Positions 14,811 to 23,758 of a stretch of DNA of 30,324 nucleotides are shown in pieces. The position numbers and the translations under genes were made by a program. Position 1 is the stretch's first letter; every line of letters starts with the position of its first letter. The notes under the pieces were generated by a model. It did not search any database. It was given only the letters and a program-made list of their open reading frames with translations, and had not been told where the DNA came from. The DNA comes from a virus. Location: positions 1 through 30,324 of IMG/VR virus record IMGVR_UViG_3300032296_001480. One strand, written 5' to 3'.

Positions 14811-16271
14811 ATGCCAAGTGCTTTATTAAACACGCCTACTTATGCGCTGCAACCAGCAGCCGAGAGAATGGCTTTATCAACAAACTATATTACTAACTTC
14901 GACTTCTTGAATCAGTATCTTCCTGATACTTACGAGAAAGAATTTGAGCGTTACGGTAATCGTACAATTGCATCGTTCCTTCGTCTTGTAGGTGCTGAGA
15001 TGCCTTCAAACTCTGACCAAATCAAATGGGCTGAACAAGGTCGTTTGCATATCAAGTACACGAATGTTGTGGCATCAGCTGTTGCAGCTGGTGTTGGTAC
15101 ATTTACAATTACTGCTGGCCCTACATCCGGTATAACATCAACAGCTATTAGAGTAAACCAAACTGTATTCATTCAAGTGAATGCTACAGGCGTTTACAAT
15201 AAAGCTATTGTTACAGCTATTACAAGCCCTACTGGTGGTCCTTACACTTTTACAGTTGCATTCTATGAAGCAACAGTAGTTATTGCAAATGCAGATGTTT
15301 GCACTGTATTTATCTACGGTTCTGAATTCAAGAAGGGGACAACCGGTATGGTGGGGTCTTTGGAATCAGAGGATGTATTTTTCTCTAACAAACCAATTAT
15401 CCTAAAAGATAGATATGCTATCAGCGGATCTGATATGGCTCAAATTGGTTGGGTTGAAGTAACAACTGAGAATGGTGCTACTGGCTACCTTTGGTACCTA
15501 AAGTCCGAGCATGAGACTCGTCTTCGTTTTGAGGACTATATGGAGACTGCTATGATTGAAGCTGTTCCTGCCGCTGCTGGTTCTGGTGCTGCTAACTTCT
15601 TGGCAACAGGTCTTGCTAATGAGGCAGGTTCTGAGGGCGTATTCTACGCTGTTGAGAATCGTGGTAATGTATGGGGTGGTGGTGTGCCAACATCTCTTGC
15701 TGATTGGGATACAATCGTACAGCGTCTTGACAAACAAGGTGCTATTGAGGAGAACGTAGTATTCTGTAACCGTGACCTTAGCTTTGCCATTGATGGTATG
15801 CTTGCAGGTCTTAACGGTGCTTCTACTGCTGCTGCCGCTACTCCTTCATACGGTGCTTCATACGGTCTATTTGACAATGACGTAACTATGGCTTTGAACC
15901 TTGGTTTCTCAGGTTTCCGTCGTGGTTATGACTTCTATAAGTCAGACTGGAAATACTTGAATGACCCAACTATGCGTGGTGGTCTTTCAGCTGCTGCTGC
16001 AACTGCTACTGGAACAATAACAGGTCTTTTAGTTCCTGCCGGTTCTACTTCAGTTTACGACCAAATCATGGGCAAAAACGCTAAGCGTCCATTCCTACAC
16101 GTCCGTTACCGTGCAACTGAAACAGAAGATCGTCGTTACAAAACTTGGATTACAGGTTCTGCTGGCGGTGCGCAAACAAGTGACTTAGATGCAATGGAAG
16201 TAAACTTCCTTTCTGAGCGTTGCGTATGTACTCTTGGTGCAAACAACTTTGTACTCTTTAGATACGGTTAA
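14811..16271 (+). CDS. Major capsid protein (HK97-fold, crAss-like type)
   Basis: A 486-residue protein. The N-terminal signature TNFDFLNQYLPDTYEKEFER followed by YGNRTIASFL, and MPSNSDQIKWAEQGRLH, is what I recall for capsid proteins of Bacteroidota podoviruses. A beta-rich insertion at about residues 87-172 (VASAVAAGVGTFTITAGP to VFIYGSEF) interrupts the core and may be a surface domain. The end (LDAMEVNFLSERCVCTLGAN) is the typical closing strand. Codons are unusually rich in CGT, GGT and GCT compared with neighbouring genes, as expected for the most highly expressed protein. It is followed by a strong terminator, which would favour a discrete abundant transcript. Confidence 0.8.
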   Translation: MPSALLNTPTYALQPAAERMALSTNYITNFDFLNQYLPDTYEKEFERYGNRTIASFLRLVGAEMPSNSDQIKWAEQGRLHIKYTNVVASAVAAGVGTFTITAGPTSGITSTAIRVNQTVFIQVNATGVYNKAIVTAITSPTGGPYTFTVAFYEATVVIANADVCTVFIYGSEFKKGTTGMVGSLESEDVFFSNKPIILKDRYAISGSDMAQIGWVEVTTENGATGYLWYLKSEHETRLRFEDYMETAMIEAVPAAAGSGAANFLATGLANEAGSEGVFYAVENRGNVWGGGVPTSLADWDTIVQRLDKQGAIEENVVFCNRDLSFAIDGMLAGLNGASTAAAATPSYGASYGLFDNDVTMALNLGFSGFRRGYDFYKSDWKYLNDPTMRGGLSAAAATATGTITGLLVPAGSTSVYDQIMGKNAKRPFLHVRYRATETEDRRYKTWITGSAGGAQTSDLDAMEVNFLSERCVCTLGANNFVLFRYG

Positions 16272-16284
16272 TCTTTATTGCTTT

Positions 16285-16315
16285 GGAGGGCGTTTTTATA
16301 GCGCCCTTCTTTTTT
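16285..16315 (+). terminator. Rho-independent terminator after the capsid gene
   Basis: The hairpin AGGGCG (16287-16292) pairs with CGCCCT (16302-16307) across a 9-base loop and is followed by a T-rich run to 16315. It lies 14 bases after the capsid stop and would end or attenuate the scaffold-capsid transcript. Confidence 0.8.
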
Positions 16316-16338
16316 AAAATCTAATTAAATTGAATAAT

Positions 16339-17082
16339 ATGTCAGAGAAAAAGTATGTCGATAAGATATATCGATTAAAAAATGGTACTCCATTGTCGTA
16401 CACATTAGTATCAAGGAATAATCCAAAATATCCATTGATGTGGTTTGATGAAGCTAAGGGTGTAAATAGGGCATTAAGGTATGCTTCAAATCAAAAGTCA
16501 CCTTTTGAGGATGAGCAAGACTCAAATGTAATACTTGAACCAATTGTATTTGAGGATGGCTTTTTAACTGTCGCAAGAACAAATCCGGTGCTTCAGGCAT
16601 TCTTGCATTACCATCCAATGAATGGAAAGGTATTTGAAGTTGTTGACAAAGAGAAAGACGCAAAAGAAGAGGTAGAAGAACTTAACCTTGAAGTTGATGC
16701 TTTGATACAAGCGAGAAGTCTATCTATTGAGCAGCTTGAGATGATGACAAGGGTGCTATTTGGTAAAGACCCTACCACCATTACAACTGCTGAGTTAAAG
16801 CGTGATATATTGGTATTTGCTAAAAACTATCCGCATGATTTCTTACAATCGTTTAATGACCCTGAGCTTAAATACCAAGCTAAAATCAGATCGTTCTTTG
16901 AATTGAAATTATTAGTAACCAGAAATAATAACAGGGAGGTATGGTATAACACGCCTACCAATAAAAAGAAAATGTGTTCGGTTCCATATAATAATGACCC
17001 ATATGATTTTGCCGGTCAGTTCCTGCAAAGCGACGAGGGTTTAGATTCACTCAAGATGTTAGAAACATTTTCTGAATCATAA
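16339..17082 (+). CDS. Conserved head-region protein of unknown function
   Basis: A 247-residue protein counted from ATG 16339; an in-frame TTG at 16330 would add three residues and is less likely. The N-terminal 100 residues are beta-rich (YRLKNGTPLSYTLVSRNNP, ILEPIVFEDGFLTVARTNPV, FLHYHPMNGKVFEVV). Residues about 105-195 are helical (EEVEELNLEVDALIQARSLS, TTAELKRDILVFAKNYP). I recall this combination, FLTVxxxNPxLQxFLxxHPxNGKVFE followed by AELKRDI, in marine and Bacteroidota phages next to the capsid gene; the role is unknown. It sits between two terminators and so may be transcribed at a lower level. Confidence 0.65.
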   Translation: MSEKKYVDKIYRLKNGTPLSYTLVSRNNPKYPLMWFDEAKGVNRALRYASNQKSPFEDEQDSNVILEPIVFEDGFLTVARTNPVLQAFLHYHPMNGKVFEVVDKEKDAKEEVEELNLEVDALIQARSLSIEQLEMMTRVLFGKDPTTITTAELKRDILVFAKNYPHDFLQSFNDPELKYQAKIRSFFELKLLVTRNNNREVWYNTPTNKKKMCSVPYNNDPYDFAGQFLQSDEGLDSLKMLETFSES

Positions 17083-17093
17083 AACAAAAACAT

Positions 17094-17123
17094 AAAGAGG
17101 GTGAAATATTCCCTCTTTTTTTT
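17094..17123 (+). terminator. Rho-independent terminator
   Basis: AAAGAGGG (17094-17101) pairs with CCCTCTTT (17111-17118) across a 9-base loop, and an eight-T run (17116-17123) follows. It would end transcription after the gene at 16339. Its T-run is continuous with the next promoter-like motif. Confidence 0.8.
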
Positions 17124-17130
17124 ATATTTG
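17123..17130 (+). promoter_or_regulatory. Putative -7 promoter element TATATTTG fused to the terminator
   Basis: TATATTTG begins at the last T of the terminator run and ends 13 bases before the ATG at 17144. It matches TAnnTTTG. It would restart transcription for the neck and tail genes. Confidence 0.6.
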
Positions 17131-17143
17131 TAAAAAAATACAG

Positions 17144-18106
17144 ATGATAAACTCAGTAAGAAATACAGTACAAGGTGTCCTTAACAAGAACAACTATGGG
17201 TATATCTCACCGCAAGACTTTAACCTCTATGCGAAGCAGGCACAGATGGAGATATTTGAGGAGTACTTCACTGCTTACAACAAGGTCATAAACATGGAGA
17301 ATGCTCGCATGGCAGGCACTGACTACGCTGATGTAGAGCAGCCATTAGCTGAGGTGCTTGAGTATTTTCTAAGGTCTGACTTTTTAGTTCCTATCCTTAC
17401 GCCATCTGGATTTACAGTTAATCAGTTCTCTGCCCCATCACTTATAACAGTAGGCTATGACTACTACATGATTAACAAGTTGTTATGCTATACAATAAAA
17501 AGAGCAACAGGGCAAAACACAGCAACTGTTCCATTAAACCAATTGATTGACTCAGGCGCAAACTTTGTCAATGCAGGAGTGGTCTATGGTGACGTTGTTG
17601 TCAATCTAACGACATTAGAGAGCGCAACAGTTATGGCAGTAACAGCAACTGCACTTGATATTTCAGATGGCATATTCCTTGCGATAGGACAAGATTATGC
17701 GGTATATGCAGCATCATCTGCAACTGACGCTGAGAAGGTATCGGTAGGTAAAATTACGATGCTCAACAACTCATTACTTACTTCCCCATCGACAATATTT
17801 CCTGTATACACATTGAATAATTTAGGCACTATAACAACTTATCCGAATAGCATTGCAGGATATGGCGCTATAAATGCAACCTATTTCAGATACCCATTAG
17901 ATCCTAAGTGGACATACACAACACTCACAAGTGGGGAGCCGGTATTCGACCAAACACAGATTGACTACCAAGATTTTGAACTACCTCTTGAAGAAGAATA
18001 CAAGCTCGCACAAAAGATATTACAATACTGCGGAATGACAATCAGAGAAGTAGAGGTGGTTCAATACGCATTAGGCCAAGAAGCAGCAAGAACAGCTAAC
18101 ACTTAA
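17144..18106 (+). CDS. Ring/neck structural protein (crAss-like)
   Basis: A 320-residue protein. The N-terminal MINSVRNTVQGVLNKNNYGY followed by ISPQDFNLYAKQAQ is a signature I know from Bacteroidota podoviruses, including crAss-like ones, in genes for neck/ring proteins that join the portal to the tail. Residues 132-192 carry a domain (NQLIDSGANF, VVYGDVVVNL, IFLAIGQDYAVYAASS) shared with the 165-residue protein at 2761. The C-terminal third has FRYPLDPKWTYTT and a helical end (LPLEEEYKLAQKILQYCGMT). It follows a terminator/promoter pair. It probably forms one ring of the connector. Confidence 0.7.
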   Translation: MINSVRNTVQGVLNKNNYGYISPQDFNLYAKQAQMEIFEEYFTAYNKVINMENARMAGTDYADVEQPLAEVLEYFLRSDFLVPILTPSGFTVNQFSAPSLITVGYDYYMINKLLCYTIKRATGQNTATVPLNQLIDSGANFVNAGVVYGDVVVNLTTLESATVMAVTATALDISDGIFLAIGQDYAVYAASSATDAEKVSVGKITMLNNSLLTSPSTIFPVYTLNNLGTITTYPNSIAGYGAINATYFRYPLDPKWTYTTLTSGEPVFDQTQIDYQDFELPLEEEYKLAQKILQYCGMTIREVEVVQYALGQEAARTANT

Positions 18107-18117
18107 AATAATAATCA

Positions 18118-19086
18118 ATGCCATATATATCACAGTTTCAGTACTATACCAATAATGGTAACGCTCCGACAGATGCCAATTGGGGGTCATATCAATACGT
18201 CAGTCTGTTTGACATTGTCAATAACTTTCAGTTGATGTACACCGGAAATCACTCATTGGTAAATAATGAGGAGCGATACAAGGTATTATTTCATGCCAAG
18301 CGTGCAATCCAGGAACTAAACTATGACGCATTCAAAGAGATTAAGGTTCTTGAGCTTAGCGTCTGCGACCAATTAAGATATGTGCTACCATCGGATTATG
18401 TCAACTGGGTGCGCATCTCGATGTATGCTAATGGTGTACTCTATCCACTTACTGAGAATATTCAAACATTATCAGCTAAGGCATATCTTCAAGACAATGA
18501 CTGCAATATTTTGTTTGACCAAAATGGCAATATCCTTGAGCCACAGTACTCAAATATTGACTACGAGAGAATAAAAGGAACCAAGAAAAGTATCTACCTC
18601 AATCAAGGGCATCAATTTCATGGACATGAAGGATATTGCTGTGATGGTAATTGGTATTTTGAGCATGGTATAGGTGCCAGATTTGGGTTAAATACCGAGA
18701 CAGCTAACCGCAACCCTACGTTCAATATTGACAAAAAAGCAGGGGTTATAAACTTTGACAGCGCAATATTAGGATATTGCCATAGCAATAATAATGACCC
18801 GAACCACCACCATAGTGCTGCAACAGTTATACTTGAGTATGTGAGCGATGGTATGGAGAACGGTAACGATGCTGCTGTAATGGTCAATAAATTATTCGAG
18901 CAGTATATTTACGCCTCTATCAGATATGAGATACTAAACGCAAAACTAAACGTGCAAGAGTATATTGTAGCAAGAGCCAGAAAAGAGAAGCAGGCGCTAT
19001 TAAGAAATGCAAAAATAAGAATCAGTAACATCCATCCTGGCAGACTTCTAATGAACCTGAGAGGCATGGACAAGATAATTAAATAA
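18118..19086 (+). CDS. Ring / tail-tubular-A-like protein
   Basis: A 322-residue protein. Visible features are SLFDIVNNFQLMYTGNHSLV, an Arg/Lys helix (RYKVLFHAKRAIQELNYDAF), QLRYVLPSDYVNWVRISMY and a helical C terminus (EQYIYASIRYEILNAKLN, VARARKEKQALLRNAK). The helix-sheet-helix arrangement with VLPSDYVNWVRI resembles head-completion or tail tubular A (T7 gp11/P22 gp4-like) proteins annotated in crAss-like phages. A His/Asn-rich stretch (SNNNDPNHHHS) and a Cys pair (EGYCCDGN) lie in a loop. It shares one base with the muzzle gene start (TAATG). Confidence 0.65.
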   Translation: MPYISQFQYYTNNGNAPTDANWGSYQYVSLFDIVNNFQLMYTGNHSLVNNEERYKVLFHAKRAIQELNYDAFKEIKVLELSVCDQLRYVLPSDYVNWVRISMYANGVLYPLTENIQTLSAKAYLQDNDCNILFDQNGNILEPQYSNIDYERIKGTKKSIYLNQGHQFHGHEGYCCDGNWYFEHGIGARFGLNTETANRNPTFNIDKKAGVINFDSAILGYCHSNNNDPNHHHSAATVILEYVSDGMENGNDAAVMVNKLFEQYIYASIRYEILNAKLNVQEYIVARARKEKQALLRNAKIRISNIHPGRLLMNLRGMDKIIK

Positions 19087-22000
19087 TGGCAAACTTTACG
19101 AGGAATTTTATCGCTGGTAAAATGAACAAAACATTTGACGAGCGATTTGTGCCTGATGGCGAGTACATTGACGCTATGAATGTCCGCATGGGGTCAACTG
19201 AGAAGTCAGAAGCAGGTGTCATTGAAAACACTAATGGAAACTTACCTCTGACAGCTCTTGAGTACAATGGAAAGCCATTAAGTTCATACGCAAGGTGTAT
19301 TGGTGCCATTGAGGATAGTGCCAAAGAGACTATTTATTGGTTTGTACATGACTCACAGTTTCAGTCAACAACCGGTAAGCTTGACTTAGTGGTATCGTTT
19401 AATGTAGTTACGCAGTTGCTTACATATCACATCATTAGTGTTGACGATGGTGGTGGTGTCAATACTACATTGAATTTCAATGAGCAATATCTCATTACCG
19501 GTATCAACCTGATTGAGGACTTGTTGTATTGGACTGACGACTATAATCCTCCAAGGTTTATAAATGTAAAGACTGGCTACGCTAATCCTAACGGTGCAGG
19601 TATTGACTACAACGGACAGCCTGATTTGCTGTATGAGACAATACAGGTTATTAAGAAGCCACCTACCTCAGCACCTACGTTAAGTTTATTGAATACTGTT
19701 GGTGAGGAGAATTATTTACAGGACAGATTTATCTGCTTTGCGTATAGGTATCAATATGCGAATGGCCAATATAGCGCAACGTCACAATGGACAGAGCCTG
19801 CATTTTTGCCATCGCCTTTTTCTTTTAGTAAAGATTCTTTTTTGAATGAAGGAATGGTCAATGATTATAATGGAGTAAATGTAAATTATAATTCAGGAAG
19901 TTCGTTAGTTATTGGAATTGATATTCTATTCAAGGAAGCAACAGGAAATGTGATTAAGGTTATTGAGAAACTTAATAAAAGCATCATTGGATTATCTAAT
20001 AACACTACTTATTCGTACTTTTTTAATAATAGTAAAATCTATACAATCTTGCCAGAGTCAGAGCTGCTTAGGCTTTATGACAATGTGCCAAGACTTGCTA
20101 AGGCTCAGACAATTATGGGCAACAGGCTCATGTATGGCAACTACGTCGATGGATATGATTTAGTTGACAAAAATGGGTACCCTGTATTATTAGAATACAC
20201 AACAAGCTTAATTACAGAAGAGATAAATACTATTCTTGTTCCTACAACATTAGATTCCACCACATATACAATAGATGGATCGCAGACAATTGCAAATTCT
20301 TCTTTAATTATAGATTTTACTGGAATAAATTTAATACAAGGATCTCTTATTACTTTTTCCGTTTCGGTTTTTCATGATTCATTTAGTGGGACACCTCCAT
20401 TTCCTACTCAAACAACAGGAACCACTCAAATAAACTTTTCAATATATCTTCAAAATACATACAGCTCTGTTTATGCCTTTGCAACAAGTACAGAATTTAT
20501 TGATGCAATAGGGACTTCTTTACCAGGAGGCAATATACAATTAGTGTATAATCCAAGTGGGAATGATTCTTGCGATGGACTTACGTTTACGGATTCATAT
20601 AATTGTAGCCTTCCATATTTTTTAGGAACTCTTGTTAAGATTAACACAGGGACAAGTTTTTTAGGTCAAGCTATACAAATAATTTCTACTCCATCTTCAA
20701 ATGATATAAAGCTTGTATTTTTAGCTGCAAAGTATGTTGATAATCCAACTACTCCAACTCAAAATGTTTATGAGTATTATAAAATATTAAATCACTCGGT
20801 ACAGTATTTTGGAATTGGTGTCCCTAAAAGCTTACATAGCAATAGAGGATATGAGATTGGTATTGTATACATGGATGAATATTTAAGGTCAACTCCTGCA
20901 AATGTCAGCCAGTTTAATAATGTATTTGTGCCATGTTCTTATTCTAAAAACAAAAATTCAATTACTGTCACTATACCGCCATCTCAAGTTGCGCCTTATT
21001 GGGCTACAAGATATAAATTTGTATGCAAGTCAGACCAACATAGATATGAGACTATATATTCAAGCGTTTATTTTGAGGACCCAGGTACAGGAGATGTTTA
21101 TTTTTTATTAGAAGGAGAAAACGCAAGGAAAATAGAAGAGGGAGATAGGTTAATCGTAAAGGCAGACTCATCAGGCCCTAAAGATAGTTGTGTGTATGTA
21201 ACAGTATTAACAAAAGAATCAAAGTCATCTGGATTTATAACTCCTGCGAATAATGTTGTGCCTCCTGCTGGAGTTTATATGAAAATCACATCAGACGAAT
21301 TACTTGTAAATACAAGCGCTTCGTCTAATATAAATAGATTTAGCCATAGATACGCATCTTCTGGAAATCCAAATCTTAACATATTGATGAATATTCCAGG
21401 GACAGATCCATTGTTTCCGAGTTGGCAATATGTAGATTATATTGTTCCTGCTGGAAGTGTAATAAAGTTCAAAATAAAAAATCAAGTAAAGGGGGACCTT
21501 GTATGTCTTGATAAATTATATACTTTTGAAGGAGAGTTTATATCTAAAAACGACTATAATAATATTTATCTTTGGTTTATAGGGGATGGTATAGCGGCAG
21601 AAATTATAGGCAATGCTGTAAATAATTATGGTGTTACTTTTTTGCCAGGAATAGGGCCAATTCCTTCTCCTCCATTTCCTGGCTATGACCCAACTTATGA
21701 CATAGTTTATAAGTTTGATAGAGATTTAGTTACTAATAAATTAACATTAAACTTTATAGGATTTTCGGCTTGTAATACTTGGTTTCCAAGTAATAGAACT
21801 CAAAGCTCAATATCAGTTGAATTTGACTTTACATCTGATTCTAATTACATATTTATCTTTGAAACAGAGCCAACGGATACATTGCCCGATGTCTTTTTTG
21901 AGAACGAACTATCATATCCAATTGATGCCAATGGTAATCACTTGTCGAATGGATTAGTAGGCGATCAATCTCAAAATATCGCTTTGGGCGTTCCTGCCAT

Positions 22001-23756
22001 TATTCAGACAGGGTTCTTCAACTGTTTCTCCTTCGGTAACGGTGCCGAGAGTTTCAAAATCAGAGACTCATTAGTTGGCCGTGACTTTAACTTAGGCAAC
22101 CGTGTGACCACAGTAGCAGCGCAGGACTACAAAGAGTCAAGACGCTTTGCTGACATCACATATAGCGGTGTGTACAACCCTGAGACCAATGTAAATAAGC
22201 TCAATGAGTTCAACTATGCCCTTTTAAACTACAAGAACCTTGAGCTGTCATTTGGGGCAGTATATATCCTTGATGGGCGTGAGACTGACGTGTTGGTACT
22301 ACAAGAAGATAAAGTATCTTATGTACTTGCCGGAAAGAACTTACTATCTGATGCCGCAGCAGGTGGTGCCATTACCTCAGTGCCTGAGGTGCTTGGAACA
22401 CAGATAGCAAGAACAGAGAAGTATGGCATAAGCTTTAACCCTGAGAGTTATGTACAGTGGGGTTATGACCGATTCTTTACAGATGCTAAGCGTGGAGCTG
22501 TTCTTCAACTCAAAGGCAACTCATACTCAAATGAGCAAATAGTTGTCATATCAGAGCAGAATATGCGGACATGGTTTAGGGATGAGTTTATTGAGACATT
22601 CAGTACACAAAAGCTCGGTGGCTTTGACCCATATATGAACGAGTATGTTCTGACAATGAATGACCGAAAATTGCCACAAGAAATAGACTGTATCAAATGT
22701 GGCATTACTCAGACATTTACCTTTGCGCAAGGTGCAGGCATAAAGGTAGATTATGAATATTGTGTAGGCCTTGGGATAGCGATAGGTGATGTTGTTGTTC
22801 AGTGGGATGTAATTAGTATTGACATAGATACGAAGTTTGATATTATAGCCACCTATGATGGAAATTCATACCCATCAGGCTCTCAAAATAGCTCAGGCTC
22901 ACTTTCATTCTTTAAGAATAATCAATCTCCTGATAGCGTAGATATATATATTGCGACAAACGGAAATGTTGTCTTATCAGTAACTGTTTACTGTCCTCAG
23001 GAAGAGCCGATGACATTAGTTCAGGTGGTATGGACAAACAACAATGATGCAGGGTCGATTGCAATGAAGCAATTTAATTATGTGAATGGAATGTTCACAT
23101 CTCCATTACAGACAGCATTGATACCTTTTGCATCAGGTACCGGCAACCCATTGGTGTCATATTATCTTGTGACAAATGGCTTTGAGGGACAAGGGCCAAT
23201 ACCGGTAGCCGGATCAACAATGACGCTGAAGATAAATGAGAACTTCCCTTGGGTGTCATTCACATTTAATCCATTGGTTCATAAATTTAAATATGCAAGG
23301 ACAAATGTGCTATATGGTAGCAATGACATTGATATGCAGGCACTATTGGCTGTATCAACAACTGCAACACCAATTACTACACCAATGTCCGGTGTGTATG
23401 CTGCTGACTTCATAGTACCGCCAAGTGCAAACGGTCAGTACCTGTACATTATTTGGGACCTAAGACAAAGCTATGGAGCGCAATTATGCTATGGCGAAAC
23501 ACTTGAAGAGGTTTGTTGCGAGTGTGTACCATGCGAAGAAGAATGCTCTCAGTATGTATTCATAAACCCTGAGACTCAAGAAACAAATGCTGAGGTTATT
23601 TTCCCATCAGGTAGCTGTTATGTTCCGGAAGGATTCACTCAGATAATAGAGCCAGGAGAAGCCTTTAGTTTCTGCTTGCCAAACATAAAAGACAATTATA
23701 TTATAACACAAGGCAATCCTGTTGTGTACATGGAGAGCTGTTTCTGCGGAGGATAA
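19086..23756 (+). CDS. Large muzzle / stabilization protein (P22 gp10/T7 gp12-like)
   Basis: At 1556 residues this is the largest gene. The start MANFTRNFIAGKMNKTFDER, then VPDGEYIDAMNVRMGSTE and AGVIENTNGN, matches the tail tubular B/stabilization family; in crAss-like phages the homologue builds the muzzle that closes the short tail. Later words include NRLMYGNYVDGYDLVDKNGY, FSFGNGAESFKIRD and YGISFNPESYVQWGYDRFF, all in the conserved core. Residues about 360-950 are encoded by markedly AT-rich DNA compared with both flanks. The C terminus is cysteine-rich (CCECVPCEEEC from about residue 1477, ending ESCFCGG). The protein is probably exposed at the tail tip. Confidence 0.75.
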   Translation: MANFTRNFIAGKMNKTFDERFVPDGEYIDAMNVRMGSTEKSEAGVIENTNGNLPLTALEYNGKPLSSYARCIGAIEDSAKETIYWFVHDSQFQSTTGKLDLVVSFNVVTQLLTYHIISVDDGGGVNTTLNFNEQYLITGINLIEDLLYWTDDYNPPRFINVKTGYANPNGAGIDYNGQPDLLYETIQVIKKPPTSAPTLSLLNTVGEENYLQDRFICFAYRYQYANGQYSATSQWTEPAFLPSPFSFSKDSFLNEGMVNDYNGVNVNYNSGSSLVIGIDILFKEATGNVIKVIEKLNKSIIGLSNNTTYSYFFNNSKIYTILPESELLRLYDNVPRLAKAQTIMGNRLMYGNYVDGYDLVDKNGYPVLLEYTTSLITEEINTILVPTTLDSTTYTIDGSQTIANSSLIIDFTGINLIQGSLITFSVSVFHDSFSGTPPFPTQTTGTTQINFSIYLQNTYSSVYAFATSTEFIDAIGTSLPGGNIQLVYNPSGNDSCDGLTFTDSYNCSLPYFLGTLVKINTGTSFLGQAIQIISTPSSNDIKLVFLAAKYVDNPTTPTQNVYEYYKILNHSVQYFGIGVPKSLHSNRGYEIGIVYMDEYLRSTPANVSQFNNVFVPCSYSKNKNSITVTIPPSQVAPYWATRYKFVCKSDQHRYETIYSSVYFEDPGTGDVYFLLEGENARKIEEGDRLIVKADSSGPKDSCVYVTVLTKESKSSGFITPANNVVPPAGVYMKITSDELLVNTSASSNINRFSHRYASSGNPNLNILMNIPGTDPLFPSWQYVDYIVPAGSVIKFKIKNQVKGDLVCLDKLYTFEGEFISKNDYNNIYLWFIGDGIAAEIIGNAVNNYGVTFLPGIGPIPSPPFPGYDPTYDIVYKFDRDLVTNKLTLNFIGFSACNTWFPSNRTQSSISVEFDFTSDSNYIFIFETEPTDTLPDVFFENELSYPIDANGNHLSNGLVGDQSQNIALGVPAIIQTGFFNCFSFGNGAESFKIRDSLVGRDFNLGNRVTTVAAQDYKESRRFADITYSGVYNPETNVNKLNEFNYALLNYKNLELSFGAVYILDGRETDVLVLQEDKVSYVLAGKNLLSDAAAGGAITSVPEVLGTQIARTEKYGISFNPESYVQWGYDRFFTDAKRGAVLQLKGNSYSNEQIVVISEQNMRTWFRDEFIETFSTQKLGGFDPYMNEYVLTMNDRKLPQEIDCIKCGITQTFTFAQGAGIKVDYEYCVGLGIAIGDVVVQWDVISIDIDTKFDIIATYDGNSYPSGSQNSSGSLSFFKNNQSPDSVDIYIATNGNVVLSVTVYCPQEEPMTLVQVVWTNNNDAGSIAMKQFNYVNGMFTSPLQTALIPFASGTGNPLVSYYLVTNGFEGQGPIPVAGSTMTLKINENFPWVSFTFNPLVHKFKYARTNVLYGSNDIDMQALLAVSTTATPITTPMSGVYAADFIVPPSANGQYLYIIWDLRQSYGAQLCYGETLEEVCCECVPCEEECSQYVFINPETQETNAEVIFPSGSCYVPEGFTQIIEPGEAFSFCLPNIKDNYIITQGNPVVYMESCFCGG

Positions 23757-23758
23757 TT

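Noticed and set aside
15556-15759. Overlapping frames within the capsid gene
   Set aside because: They are out-of-frame shadows of the biased capsid codons, with no start signal of their own.
18777-18821. His/Asn-rich stretch in the ring protein as a metal-binding motif
   Set aside because: It is a short low-complexity loop without a spaced Cys/His pattern, too weak to assign.
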